Position numbers and translations under genes: made by a program. From positions 15,270,098 to 15,334,097 of the forward strand of contig CM065297.1 of assembly GCA_032871835.1 (NCBI GenBank): 64,000 nucleotides of DNA. Direction: 5' to 3'. The DNA is from Dipteronia dyeriana (Eukaryota > Streptophyta > Magnoliopsida > Sapindales > Sapindaceae). Shown piece by piece: positions 32,929-42,558 of the stretch (positions are counted from its first letter, which is position 1; each line of letters starts with the position of its first letter). The notes below the pieces were generated by a model, which saw only the letters and a list, made by a program, of their open reading frames with translations, was not told the origin of the DNA and did not search any database.

Positions 32929-33433
32929 AGCAAGATTTTTATAAAATTGTGAGCAACATATTACATTATATTTTGAGTTTGTAAAAAACCGAATTGATTG
33001 GAATGTTTAAGTAAGTGAGAGTTGACCGGATAAACCCAGTTATTAATGTGATCAATATTTGTTGGGCTCGGTGCACCTTAACTACATTAAGTATATGTAG
33101 GATATAGTATGGACTATTGTATGTGTGACCTTGTATTCTTATTAGGACTAGCCATCCTATTAGGGTTTTGAGAATCCTTTATGGGTTAGGATTCTTTGAA
33201 GTTATACTATATATAGGGGGTCCCTACTCTCACTCACAATGAACGTATAACAGAATTGTCTTCCCATTAGGCAATATGAAGATGGTGAGAAGAGAGCAGA
33301 AGACTTTCTATTGTTTATGGATTTGGGATTAAGTCACTAGGAATTGAATGTTTTCCACTGCGCTTCCAGGTACGCGTTTATTCATACTTATACAATATGA
33401 GATCTATTTAATTATATATATATAACACTTACA
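32929..33433 (+). repeat. 3' LTR of the LARD-like element
   Basis: 505 bp, colinear with 18385-18942 apart from an internal deletion of about 45 bp and substitutions. Ends CTTACA immediately before the second GCTTC. Confidence 0.92.
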
Positions 33434-33746
33434 GCTTCCCCTCGAAGTCCTCAGCCCCTTGAACTGTAACCAACAATAATCCAGGTCCTAAAGAAGCAGA
33501 TTCCAATGGCCTTCCCACTTCACTTTCCTTTCTCACATATTTGTCTAGAGGGCCACTAAATTTTTTACTGTCTTCTAAAAAGAGATTAAACGTCAACTCC
33601 ACCTCAAGTTGCCCTCTGTTTTTCCTGTTTTGACGATCATTAGGATTTGTGTTCTTGACCAAATTGAGCGTTAATTTTTTTGTCTCATTTGGAGCAAGAG
33701 ACCTCAGAGGAACAACCTGCATTCCCAACTTGTCATGTGTTCCACC
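33434..33746 (-). CDS. Synaptotagmin C2B exon, 5' piece, cut by retrotransposon
   Basis: Acceptor CACAG then GGTHDKLGMQVVP, a linker with RGQLEVELTF, and the start of C2B (LLLVTVQGAEDFEGK). The coding sequence stops exactly at the retrotransposon end at 33433. The last five bases (33434-33438) are the target-site duplicate of 18380-18384. Adding the piece at 18384-18324 and removing one duplicate gives 369 nt, a whole number of codons. Confidence 0.9.
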
Positions 33747-34252
33747 CTGTGAAACCACAATATGAAAATATTAATGCGCAATCCACACACGGTTCCTAAC
33801 ATATTGAATAAGTTCGTCCTTATGACATTCCAATTGAATTCTGAATGTTTCTTAACCATAACTTATTTTGATGGAAAACTGGAAATCAAAACAGGACAAG
33901 GGGTTATTGATGCTGCTCTATGAGGCGTAGATTATTATTCTGATAACTATGATATGCAACTAGACTTGATACAGACCAAAATATTAGATATCAAGTCAAG
34001 TCATTTCCCGGAACAATGCATTAACCGAAAAAAAATCCTGAAGAACATGTCAAACACCGCCCACGAACTAGTGTTGCTAGATTTTTTAGTAGTTTTCCGT
34101 TGTATACTTCCTAAAAGGCCAAGTGCTTGCTAAATCCAGTTTTATTTTTCAATTACAGACTGTCTTAAAAGTGACAAAAGACATTTAATTCAAGCCGTAT
34201 TGTTTACTTATAATGCAGTAGCTGCCAACGATAAGACTATTGAGTACTAAAC

Positions 34253-34696
34253 CTTTTCCCAGTCATAGGCATGTAACTGAAGAACTTGAGATTGAGGGTC
34301 CTTCACTGTAAGTTTGAAGTCCTCATTCCATTGAGGGTTCAGGGCCTTCATTTTAACATAAGTTTTCGTCGCAGGAAGCCTTTGTCCACTTAAACTGAGT
34401 TCAACATAAGGATCGGAAGCTCCGAATATATCCATCTTCAAGAGTTTGGATGCTCGAACAACATTTACATGCAATATTCCTACTGGCTTCTTTATAGCTC
34501 CTCTAGTGGTCAAAGAATAACGGTGAAAATGTCATAATAATTTTCGCTACCGATAAAATGGTATGAAGGTTAGGATTTAGATTTTCCGGAAAACATATTG
34601 CTGTTCAATATTTACTTGCACTGAACCATCGAGAATTGGAAATTCAAGTGTTTGGGGCCAGAGATAGAGGCCAGCAATTTGTTTTCTTATAGTTTC
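34253..34696 (-). CDS. Synaptotagmin exons 8-9: linker and C2A domain
   Basis: Exon 34696-34616 encodes the SMP end (ETIRKQIAGLYLWPQTL...) and exon 34502-34253 most of C2A, with VGILHVNVVRA, ASDPYVELSL, LNPQWNEDFKL and QVLQLHAYDWEK. The DPY and DW acidic positions fit a C2 calcium-binding loop. Exon 8 ends in phase 0, but the available AG at the start of exon 9 leaves the C2A frame out of register, so either a short indel has occurred here or the junction is misplaced. Confidence 0.75.
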
Positions 34697-35343
34697 CTGC
34701 TAACAACAAACAGTAATTACATTTCGGTACAGAAAGATTCTATGTCTAGTTGTGACTAATTTTCTCAGATTCAAACTAAAAACAGCCAAAACTTCAAACG
34801 TTTTATGTAATTTATCAGGATCAATTAATATTACAAATAAAAAGCATCTTATCAGACAATCTGCATCTTACAATTAGTAATTACTGTTCACATATTAAGT
34901 GAAGAACTGTCTACTGAACATGTCTTCCTAGTGAAGCAATAAAATTATAGAAGAATATGGATATAGATTCCAGATGTTTAAAAATCATACAAAGTCAACT
35001 GAAATAATAAACAAACTAGATAAGTAGGTGGGATTCCTCATTGTTTGCTGATTAAGGTACAAGTAGTAGATCGAAACGTGTTCTCTATTTTATTCTTGAG
35101 TTATATTCATGTTAGCTGTTGTGTGAAGGGTCAACCGAAAGCTCAAGATATTTTAAATAATTTCCATTAGAATATTTACAAATTAAAGTCAAACTTACAA
35201 GTGTTGCAGCATCATTTGTGAATTCAATTTACAAAAAGGAGTGAACTCATCAAACTGATAGATGAGAAGAAGGTCAACCCTCTTCCAAATATTGTAACAC
35301 AGATGGCCTGACCAAAACCACAGAGATTAAGAAAGTAGAGCAC

Positions 35344-35763
35344 CTGTACAAATCGGTACAAGCCTGGGAGGGCCATTATATCGCCCCCCACTACCTTCAG
35401 TCCAAAGTCAACATGTGGCTGCATATATATTTAACATATATTCATCATAATTATTGGTCATTGATCTATGTGTCATTTTACATGATTGGAAGTTCATGAA
35501 TAAAGTATCATGCACAAGAAAATATTTCAAGTAGTTTCTAACTTCGTGAAATTCACCATCACTTAACTTCTCCATCAATGATACTTTTATGTTAGCAAAA
35601 CAAGGGAATGCTGGCACAAGAGGTTTCAAAACTATTCTTGGTGCTGCACTTATCTGTGCATCCAACAGCTGACAATGAGCATGAAAACGATTTTAGATAG
35701 ATGTCAATATAAATGCATTAATAATAATGAGGCATCTTCAATACACAAGAAAATGAATTTAGG

Positions 35764-35805
<42 letters not shown>

Positions 35806-37196
35806 TTATTTATTTCAGGTTCTATCATTATGATTGATTACTTCATTTCAGATACCATCATGAAAAAAACAAAGCAATACTAATTAAATAACTAAATTTC
35901 GTTTTACTTAATGTCAATAAAGACATGTGATGTAGAACCATAAGGAAATAGAACCAGAAAAGGGGATTGGAAAAACACAGCAATTCAATTCATCAAGTCT
36001 AAATACAATAGGCTCTGAAGGAGTCTATTTATAACTAACAAAATGATAAAGATAACAACTAACTTCTGATAAAGATAAATAAAACCTAAAGTAATCTCAC
36101 AATGAGATAATTATTCTAAACACGATATGATAATTACTAATATAATTATCCTTATCTAATTCCCCATCAACATGTTGACTTGTTTATAAAGACAATAAAG
36201 AACAGGAGTTGTGTCAAATGCTATTAAAATCAGTTCCCAAAACACACTATTAAAATATAGTTAAGATTTAAGACTTGGTTTAATAGCTATCCCAACCTGT
36301 ACTGTGATTGGTAGAGAGAATAATTTCAACACCAGGGTTATGTCAGGATTTCCAGCCCATCTAACTGCAGGCTCGAGTACTAGTTCATTATTGTTATTAG
36401 TTTGGCACACTTTGATACCTGCAATTTGATGAATAAGATCCAATAATCAAATGAAGAGACCAAATTGAATTCTGAAGTAGATGACTTTCATAAGTGGTGA
36501 ATGATTGACAAACCATACAACTTTATTCATTCTTAAATTTCTTGTCAAAAGTACAAAAGTTAGCAGTCGCAATTCATCCAACGGATAAGCTGCAGTGATT
36601 CTGATAAACCATAACAATCTCAAACATAATTAAATAGATTTAACAGGACCGACCTTTTTTAAATCCATTCTTTAGGAGATATACTAACCATGAACTCTCG
36701 GAGGAAGAGTTCCAAGACTCAGACTCTTAAAATCTACTGAATTTACAAAAAACTTGCTACCGTACTCTGAAACGTTTTGCACCCCAGTGCTTCTTACAAC
36801 GCCACATATTGCCTGCACAAGGAGTGAACTCAAACCTTAACAAACTAGTTGTATAGACAATTGCAATCAACTTCAATGCCAATACTATTTTTTATTTTAA
36901 ACTAGCATGTTCTCGATTTACAAGTAAAAGAATCTTGTTCACCTAACCTTGTCTAGGTAAGGCCACATATCAGATAAAAAATCGTTCAACCAGTCAATCT
37001 GCACGGATATACAGATAAAACCAGTGAGGAATTCTTCAACCGAAATTGATAAAGATTGTTACAATGATGTATAATCAAAAACAAATTTAGAACTCACTCG
37101 CTCATACTCCGGTTGCTTCACCCACAGAGGAAGTTCAGGCAAAAGATCAAGCACAGCGCTTGAATCTAACTCGTAAACTGGACTGATTATTAGATC
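35344..37196 (-). CDS. Synaptotagmin SMP-domain exons 2-7
   Basis: Exons 37196-37098, 36998-36948, 36812-36689, 36418-36297, 35668-35567 and 35418-35344 encode the SMP lipid-binding region: LLPELPLWVK, DMWPYLDK, LSLGTLPPRVHG, LEPAVRWAGNP, PLVPAFPCFANIKVSLMEK and PHVDFGLKV...GLYRFVQ. Phases are consistent (the 124- and 122-nt exons together restore frame). Acceptors all end in AG. The exon ending at 35567 is followed by TT rather than GT, as if one G of the donor were lost. A (TA)n run at about 35767-35810 sits in the intron upstream of that exon. Confidence 0.85.
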
Positions 37197-37512
37197 CTGC
37201 ACACATTTAGCACCAGCGAACTCAAGATTTACTTAATTTCTTGACTCATAAATGCATTTCAGTTTCAAAATAAGGTCATATGATGCTAAAATTTACAAAA
37301 TGAAAGCATAATAAATCTATGATCAATCTTAGTTTAAAGAATAATCTAAACATTCATAAAACAAACAAATAATCAGATTATTGTAAAAACACCGCCCACT
37401 TGTGACTGAACTATCACCAAACATAATAAAAAACAAATCCATCATGTAAATAATCAACATTATAATCACTGCAAAACGAAAAATGAAGGGAAAAAAAAAA
37501 GTAAAGATTTAC

Positions 37513-37626
37513 CATGACATCAGTGGGCTCGGAGTAAATGAATAAGAAATAACCGAGCAAGAGACCGATCGGAATTCCAATTACGAAACCGATAATCCCT
37601 AATAAAATACTCAGCAACCCCACCAT
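37513..37626 (-). CDS. Synaptotagmin exon 1: membrane anchor
   Basis: Starts at ATG 37626 and encodes a hydrophobic segment (LLSILLGIIGFVIGIPIGLL) followed by LFIYSEPTDVM. This is the N-terminal anchor shared by plant synaptotagmins. The donor is ATG|GTAAAT at 37512. Length 114 nt, phase 0. Confidence 0.88.
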
Positions 37627-38060
37627 CTTTCATTAATCCAAACATGAGTTTTTAATACACAGAATAATAAAATACGATTAGAGTTTCAATTTGAATTAAC
37701 AAAATTAATGAGAAAATAAATTCAAATCTTAAAATAATGTGATCGATTATTAAAGCATGTGATAAACAAAAGAGAGAGAAAGAGAGCGAGAAGACTGAAA
37801 ATCGAATCGGACAGAGCCACAGAGGACGGAGCGCGCAACGAAACAGCCAATACAGTGTTTCGTTGGCGGAGACACGTGTACAACAACGTGGACCCTATAT
37901 GAGAGATCATAATTTACGATACTACCCTTGCTTATACAGTATTAACACACAGAGGGAGACACGTGGACTGAATATCTGAATATATTAAGTACATTTTTAA
38001 GTATTGTTACGTGGTAAATCGATTGTTGAACACGTGGCTGCTGGCTATGTACCTGTATTC
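37627..38060 (-). promoter_or_regulatory. 5' flank of the synaptotagmin gene
   Basis: Region upstream of ATG 37626. It includes a purine-rich AAAGAGAGAGAAAGAGAGCG stretch at about 37769-37788, often seen in plant 5'-UTRs and core promoters. No clear TATA box identified. Confidence 0.35.
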
Positions 38061-38069
38061 ATCCCTGTG

Positions 38070-38635
38070 GGTTAGTTTGGCTCGCCGTATTTAACCGTAG
38101 TGGATTGTATTGAACTGTATTGGATTGTACTTTATTGTATTGGAATGTATGATCATTAATATAAATATGTTTGGTGATACACTATATTATATCGCATTAG
38201 ATTATTCTTATAAGGCTTTATTATATTTTATATTTTTAAAAAAATTAATTTAAAATATCATTACTATCAATAAATCAATAAATGTTTTTATATAAAAAAT
38301 CAATAAATATTATTTTAATTGAACCAAAAAAATTAAATAAAATTTGTCTATATATTTTTTAAATTATAAAAAAAATATTAACAACATTAACACATTTTAT
38401 CAATATTCCATATTCATTGAAAAAAAAATTCTTTCTAATACAATACAATCTAATACCACCAAATATAATGTATTAGTTAATACGTTATTTGTTGTATTAA
38501 GCAATTAAAATGAACTAACATAATACAATACGGTGTTTGAATACAATACAATGTTTGCACCAAATACTGTATTATATTATTTTTAGTACATTTTAATTGC
38601 TTAATACAATGCAATACGGCCAAACAAACGAGGCT
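38070..38635. mobile_element. MITE-like element with TTTGGC...CGTATT ends
   Basis: Left side has GTTTGGCTCGCCGTATT with repeated GATTGTATTG-like words. The right side read in reverse has GTTTGGCCGTATTGCATTG. Similar words (TTGTATT, ACAATACAAT) fill both sides, giving imperfect inverted arms around an AT-rich centre. A clear target duplication was not found. Confidence 0.45.
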
Positions 38636-38699
38636 TATGATCATGAAATCATTATTGTATAAAGGTAATCCGTAGAATTTTAGATATGACTATATGAGT

Positions 38700-38865
38700 A
38701 ATGTTATTTTGTCCAAACTTAATATCTAAATATGGTGTCCAAATAATGTGGCAACACTCTAGTCTATTCATTTAAATTGAATTAGATTTATATGATTTAA
38801 ATGAATAGACTGGAGTGTTGCCACATTATTAGGACACCAAATTTGGACAAAATAGCATTAATGTT
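38700..38865. repeat. ~165-bp near-perfect hairpin (MITE-like)
   Basis: The arm beginning ATGTTATTTTGTCCAAA, through GGTGTCC and AATAATGTGGCAACACTC, to TCTATTCATTTAAA is mirrored by the reverse complement ending TTTGGACAAAATAGCATTAA. Arms are about 75 bp with few mismatches and a short loop near 38780. Confidence 0.85.
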
Positions 38866-39029
38866 TTAGATATATAGATGCCATTTTCTGCCATTTGTTA
38901 GCTTTTTTACTTGGATAATATTACTTCCGTAATAAAATTAATTCAAAAATCAATCTAAATTATATAGTAAGAAAGTTATCAATACCTTATAAATTATAGA
39001 ATGATACATTAAATAATATGAATTTTTAC

Positions 39030-40365
39030 AAAAAGTCACTTTTTTACTCGATAATTAAAATTTCGTCAATTTGATCTTTATATAATTGTAAATAACTCAA
39101 ATTAATCCTACCGTTAGTCAAAGTGATGATCAACCGTTACAGAATCAAGTAAAAATCTTTTTTTAACCCTTGTGATATGTTGGCAAGTGGAAAGACGCAA
39201 TTGCCCTCTAAATAAATATCTTTTTACGATGTGGTTTTTACAATTTGGTCAAAATCTAAATGGAAAATGTCATTTTTTTACTCATTAATTGAAATTTCAT
39301 CAATTTGGTCATTGTATAATTAAAAATAACTCAAATTAGTCATACAGCTAGTCAAATTGATGGTCAACCGTTACATAATCAAGTACAAATCTTTTTTACC
39401 CCGGTGATATGTTGAACAAGTGGAAAGATATATTTGCTCTCTAATTAAATATCTATTTACAATTTTTCAAAGGTTTGAAAATCCCAAAATGCCATGAATT
39501 AAATAACTCAACATTTAAATGACCCGCATACCCTAAATTAGTGGTTTGATTTTACCAATTTACCTTATCATTTATAAAGTAAAAAATAAAAACATTAAAA
39601 AAAAACCCATCAATTTTCTTAACAAAAATGAAGCAAATGTTAAAGATGAAGAAAAGTATAAGAAAATCGATTGTCTGAAGTGCAAATGAAAAAACATATT
39701 GAATTCTTTAATATACAGTTTTTGTTACTATTGTACAACAGTTACGATGGAATTTTTTTATGGTTTTTCACTTTTAAATAATAAGGGCAAATTGGTAAGA
39801 TTAAACCACTAATTCAGAGTATGCGGGGCATTAAAATATTGAGTTATTTAATTCATGCCATTTTGGAATTTTCAAACCTTTGAAAAAATATAAAAAGATA
39901 TTTAATTAGAGGGCAAGTGCGTCTTTTCAATTGTCCAGCATAACACAAGGGTAAAAAAGACTTGAACTTGATTATGTAATGGTTGACCATCACTTTAATT
40001 AACGGTAAGACTAATTTGAGTTATTTTCAATTATATAAAGATAAAAATAATGAAATTTCAACTAAAAAATATAAAAAATGATATTTTCCAATTATATTGG
40101 GATCTAATTGTAAAAATCACATTGGAAAAAAGATATTTAATTAGAGAGTAAATATGTATTTCCACTTGCCCAACCTATCACAAGGGTAAAAAAGTCTTTT
40201 ACTTTATTCTATAACAGTTGACCATCACTTTGACTAACAGTAGGATTAATTTGAATTAATTTTCAATTATATAAAGACCAAATTGATGAAATTTCAACTA
40301 AAGAGTAAAAAAATGATGTTTCTCAATTACATTGTGACCAAATTGTAAAAACCCCTAAATAATAA
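39030..40365. repeat. ~1.3-kb foldback with duplicated arms
   Basis: Left arm features (ACTCATTAATTGAAATTTC, GGTCAACCGTTACA, AACAAGTGGAAAG, TTTGAAAATCCCAAAATGCC, CTAAATTAGTGGTTTGATTT) recur in reverse order and complement in 39790-40365. The part with the GTCAACCGTTACA block is present twice in each arm (39030-39230 and 39270-39480; mirrored at 39900-40060 and 40120-40340). The centre lies near 39670. No coding capacity. Confidence 0.8.
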
Positions 40366-41149
40366 ATACATTTTTATATGGGGGTCAAAAAATTATTGGC
40401 ACTATTTGAGGAGCGTGTTGTGCAAATATCATCAATTTACTAATGTATGTTTAAAAGGCATCATTTAACGTGTTCAGACGAAAATACCCCCGAAATATTA
40501 AAACAGTGAGGAATTTGTCATTTTCTAAGTCAGAGAAAAGCAACAGTCAAACCGACGAGAAACGAATCGATGGTGAAGTGACAGGAACGAGATTACACGA
40601 GAAGAACTGCGATTGACAAAGGTAAGATTTTTTTTTTCCTCATTTTTGTTGTTGTTAACTTGCATTACATGTTAGAATTGAGTTTTGTTGATAGAAATTA
40701 CAGAAACCGGTTAAAATACAGATCTAAGAATGGTTGTGGTTTAGGTTAGGGTTTGTAATTTTGTTGAATATCTGTTGAGGAAGATGAAATTTGGGTTATC
40801 GAGACTTTTTGCAAGAGAATTGAGCTTATTTGTTGTTGAGTCGAGTTTTTTTTGTAAGGGCCCATCCTGTAAGCGTTTTTCAGTTGTTGTTTTTCTAAAA
40901 TAAAAATGAAAATGAAAATGAAAATAGTATTTTTGGTTTTAGTTTCAAATTCCGAAAACGCGTCTGGTAGCATATACTGAAAGTTGTATTTTGAAAACGA
41001 AAACGGAAAAAACGATTCTGGTAGGTTAACTGAAAACTATCAAAAATTGATTACATAATTAACTAATATAATTTTTATATTGTAATTTTTAAATTAAACA
41101 AAAGTAATACATCAAAAAATAATTCAAAAAAACATATCAAAAAATGAAT

Positions 41150-41284
41150 TAATCAAAACTAAACTCTTAAATTATAAATAAATAATTACAATATATATAT
41201 ATATTACTATATAATATATAAAATATATATAAAATAATAAATTATAATATATTATTATTTTATATATATTATATTATACGACCA
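41150..41284. repeat. AT-rich tract at the left virus border
   Basis: Long TA/TTA-rich low-complexity run ending sharply at the viral sequence (ACGACCATCTCACAG). Confidence 0.8.
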
Positions 41285-41625
41285 TCTCACAGATCGTTTT
41301 CCCCATAGACGGCCTTTCCTCAACGGCCTTAACAGGGTACTTACAGACAGAGATGGATGGAGATCTTAAGCCATAACCTAGTCAGTACGTGGCATTGTTA
41401 AACCTGAGTTCATCATAGCCAGCAACATTCTGGTTCTGGATGTGTCCAGGGTGTCCAACCGATATACTAGACCAGAAAACAAAATATGTTCTAATATGCA
41501 GGGTCCTCATACGAGGCAAGCATAGAGCATACTGGGATCTTGAAGAATCATAGTTCCAGACATAGAACCGTCAGAAGATTAGGAAGAGAGAAACTTTAGA
41601 AAGCTATAAACATACACTCAATCTT

Positions 41626-41675
41626 TTTATTGAATTTTTGATGATCTTACAGAGAGAACAAGGCTTCCTTATATC
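41626..41675 (-). promoter_or_regulatory. Pararetroviral TATA box and polyadenylation signal
   Basis: On the minus strand GATATAAGG (41675-41667) followed within about 40 bp by AATAAA (41631-41626). Caulimovirids have a TATA box shortly upstream of a poly(A) signal, so that terminal redundancy arises. It lies 3' of the last ORF, as expected for one linearised copy. Confidence 0.55.
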
Positions 41676-41847
41676 GGGAGAGGAAGCACTCTGCAAGCAA
41701 GAGACAAACTTATCTTACAAAGGATAAGGCCAGAGACGGTGGCCGACAAACAACAATAATTTTACAAAAGTCAACAAAGCAAAAGGAGGCTGCTCTGGCA
41801 GCTGGCAAAACGCACTAATAATTATACAGATAAGGATGACGAATATA

Positions 41848-42374
41848 CTACGGGCTGCTGAGATTACAGGTGGCGTGGTATTCGTCGTCAGAGTTGAGGG
41901 CCCCACAGATGGAACAGGGCCACGTGTCAGTCTGGTCTTGAGAATCCAGAAGATAAGAGTTCTGGAAGGGATGCCAGCTCTTTGCTGGGTCCCGTGGGAC
42001 ATCTGGGAGGATGAAAAGGACGTCCGTTTTTTCATTGTTAATGTCACAAAGGAAATTGAGGAGAGGGATCTGGATGTCGGTCTGGTACAGCCTTTCGTAG
42101 TCATACGAAGTATCCCATTTGTAGCTGACATTTAAGGTCCAAAGGAGCCGGGTATGTGGGTTGTGACTGTAGGGCCTGTTAAAAACCCAAATACAGCATA
42201 CCTTGGAGGCTGGTTCTGGGTCCATTTTCCAAAGATGGTATTGGCCCATGAGCTTGGTAAGTTCTGTACGCCAGACGGGTAGAGGGTTAAACCATTGTAG
42301 AAAGGTCTGGAGGTTAGGAGAGGTTGGGCTCTATACAAAGCCGTATAATGCTTGGAGGGGAAAGACGATGGCAT
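41848..42374 (-). pseudogene. Caulimovirid 3'-terminal ORF fragments
   Basis: Two overlapping minus-strand frames (42374-42132 and 42249-41848) after RNase H. A CSICGALNSDDEYHATC segment gives a CxxC...C arrangement, possibly metal-binding. Function unknown; a second ORF at this place is known in florendovirus-like genomes. The overlap of frames suggests a frameshift. Confidence 0.5.
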
Positions 42375-42558
42375 GATGATGGAGGACCGATAAACACCAA
42401 AGGAACCATAATGCCTGGTCGAAATAATAGTAAAAGGGTGGAGATATAAAAGGGTCGAGAAAAGGTTTACAGGGGTTGGCTAACTGATGGTGGCAGCCCT
42501 GATCGTTGATTCGAGCAAGATATCTAGGAATATATGACTTTGCAAAACTATGGACCTG

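Larger units (their letters stand above)
18385..33433 (+). mobile_element. Coding-free LTR retrotransposon (LARD-like) inserted in the synaptotagmin C2B exon
   Basis: Two direct LTRs (18385-18942 and 32929-33433) begin TGTAAG (AGCAAG in the second) and end CTTACA. A tRNA-Met-type primer site follows the first LTR. The element is flanked by a perfect 5-bp duplication, GCTTC, at 18380-18384 and 33434-33438. The interior, once the nested MULE at 23519-32058 is removed, is about 5.4 kb and shows no gag or pol frame, so it is a large non-autonomous derivative. Superfamily cannot be set from sequence alone; the Met primer suits Copia but is not proof. It lies antisense to the synaptotagmin gene. 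Confidence 0.92.
16017..37626 (-). pseudogene. Synaptotagmin (SYT3-like, SMP + C2A + C2B), disrupted
   Basis: Exons on the minus strand: 37626-37513, 37196-37098, 36998-36948, 36812-36689, 36418-36297, 35668-35567, 35418-35344, 34696-34616, 34502-34253, 33746-33434 joined to 18384-18324 (one exon, split), 16380-16253, 16145-16017. Together they encode an N-terminal membrane anchor, an SMP lipid-transfer domain and two C2 domains, the plan of plant synaptotagmins that tether ER to plasma membrane. Sequence is nearest to the SYT3 type (e.g. KPVGILHV, LNPQWNEDFKL, LGYIDINLNDVVYNGR). Lesions: a 15-kb retrotransposon inside the C2B exon, loss of the GT donor after 35567, an unresolved frame at the 34616/34502 junction, and a one-base deficit in the exon 16253-16380. 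The locus cannot make the full-length protein without unusual splicing. Another intact paralog is likely elsewhere. Confidence 0.88.
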
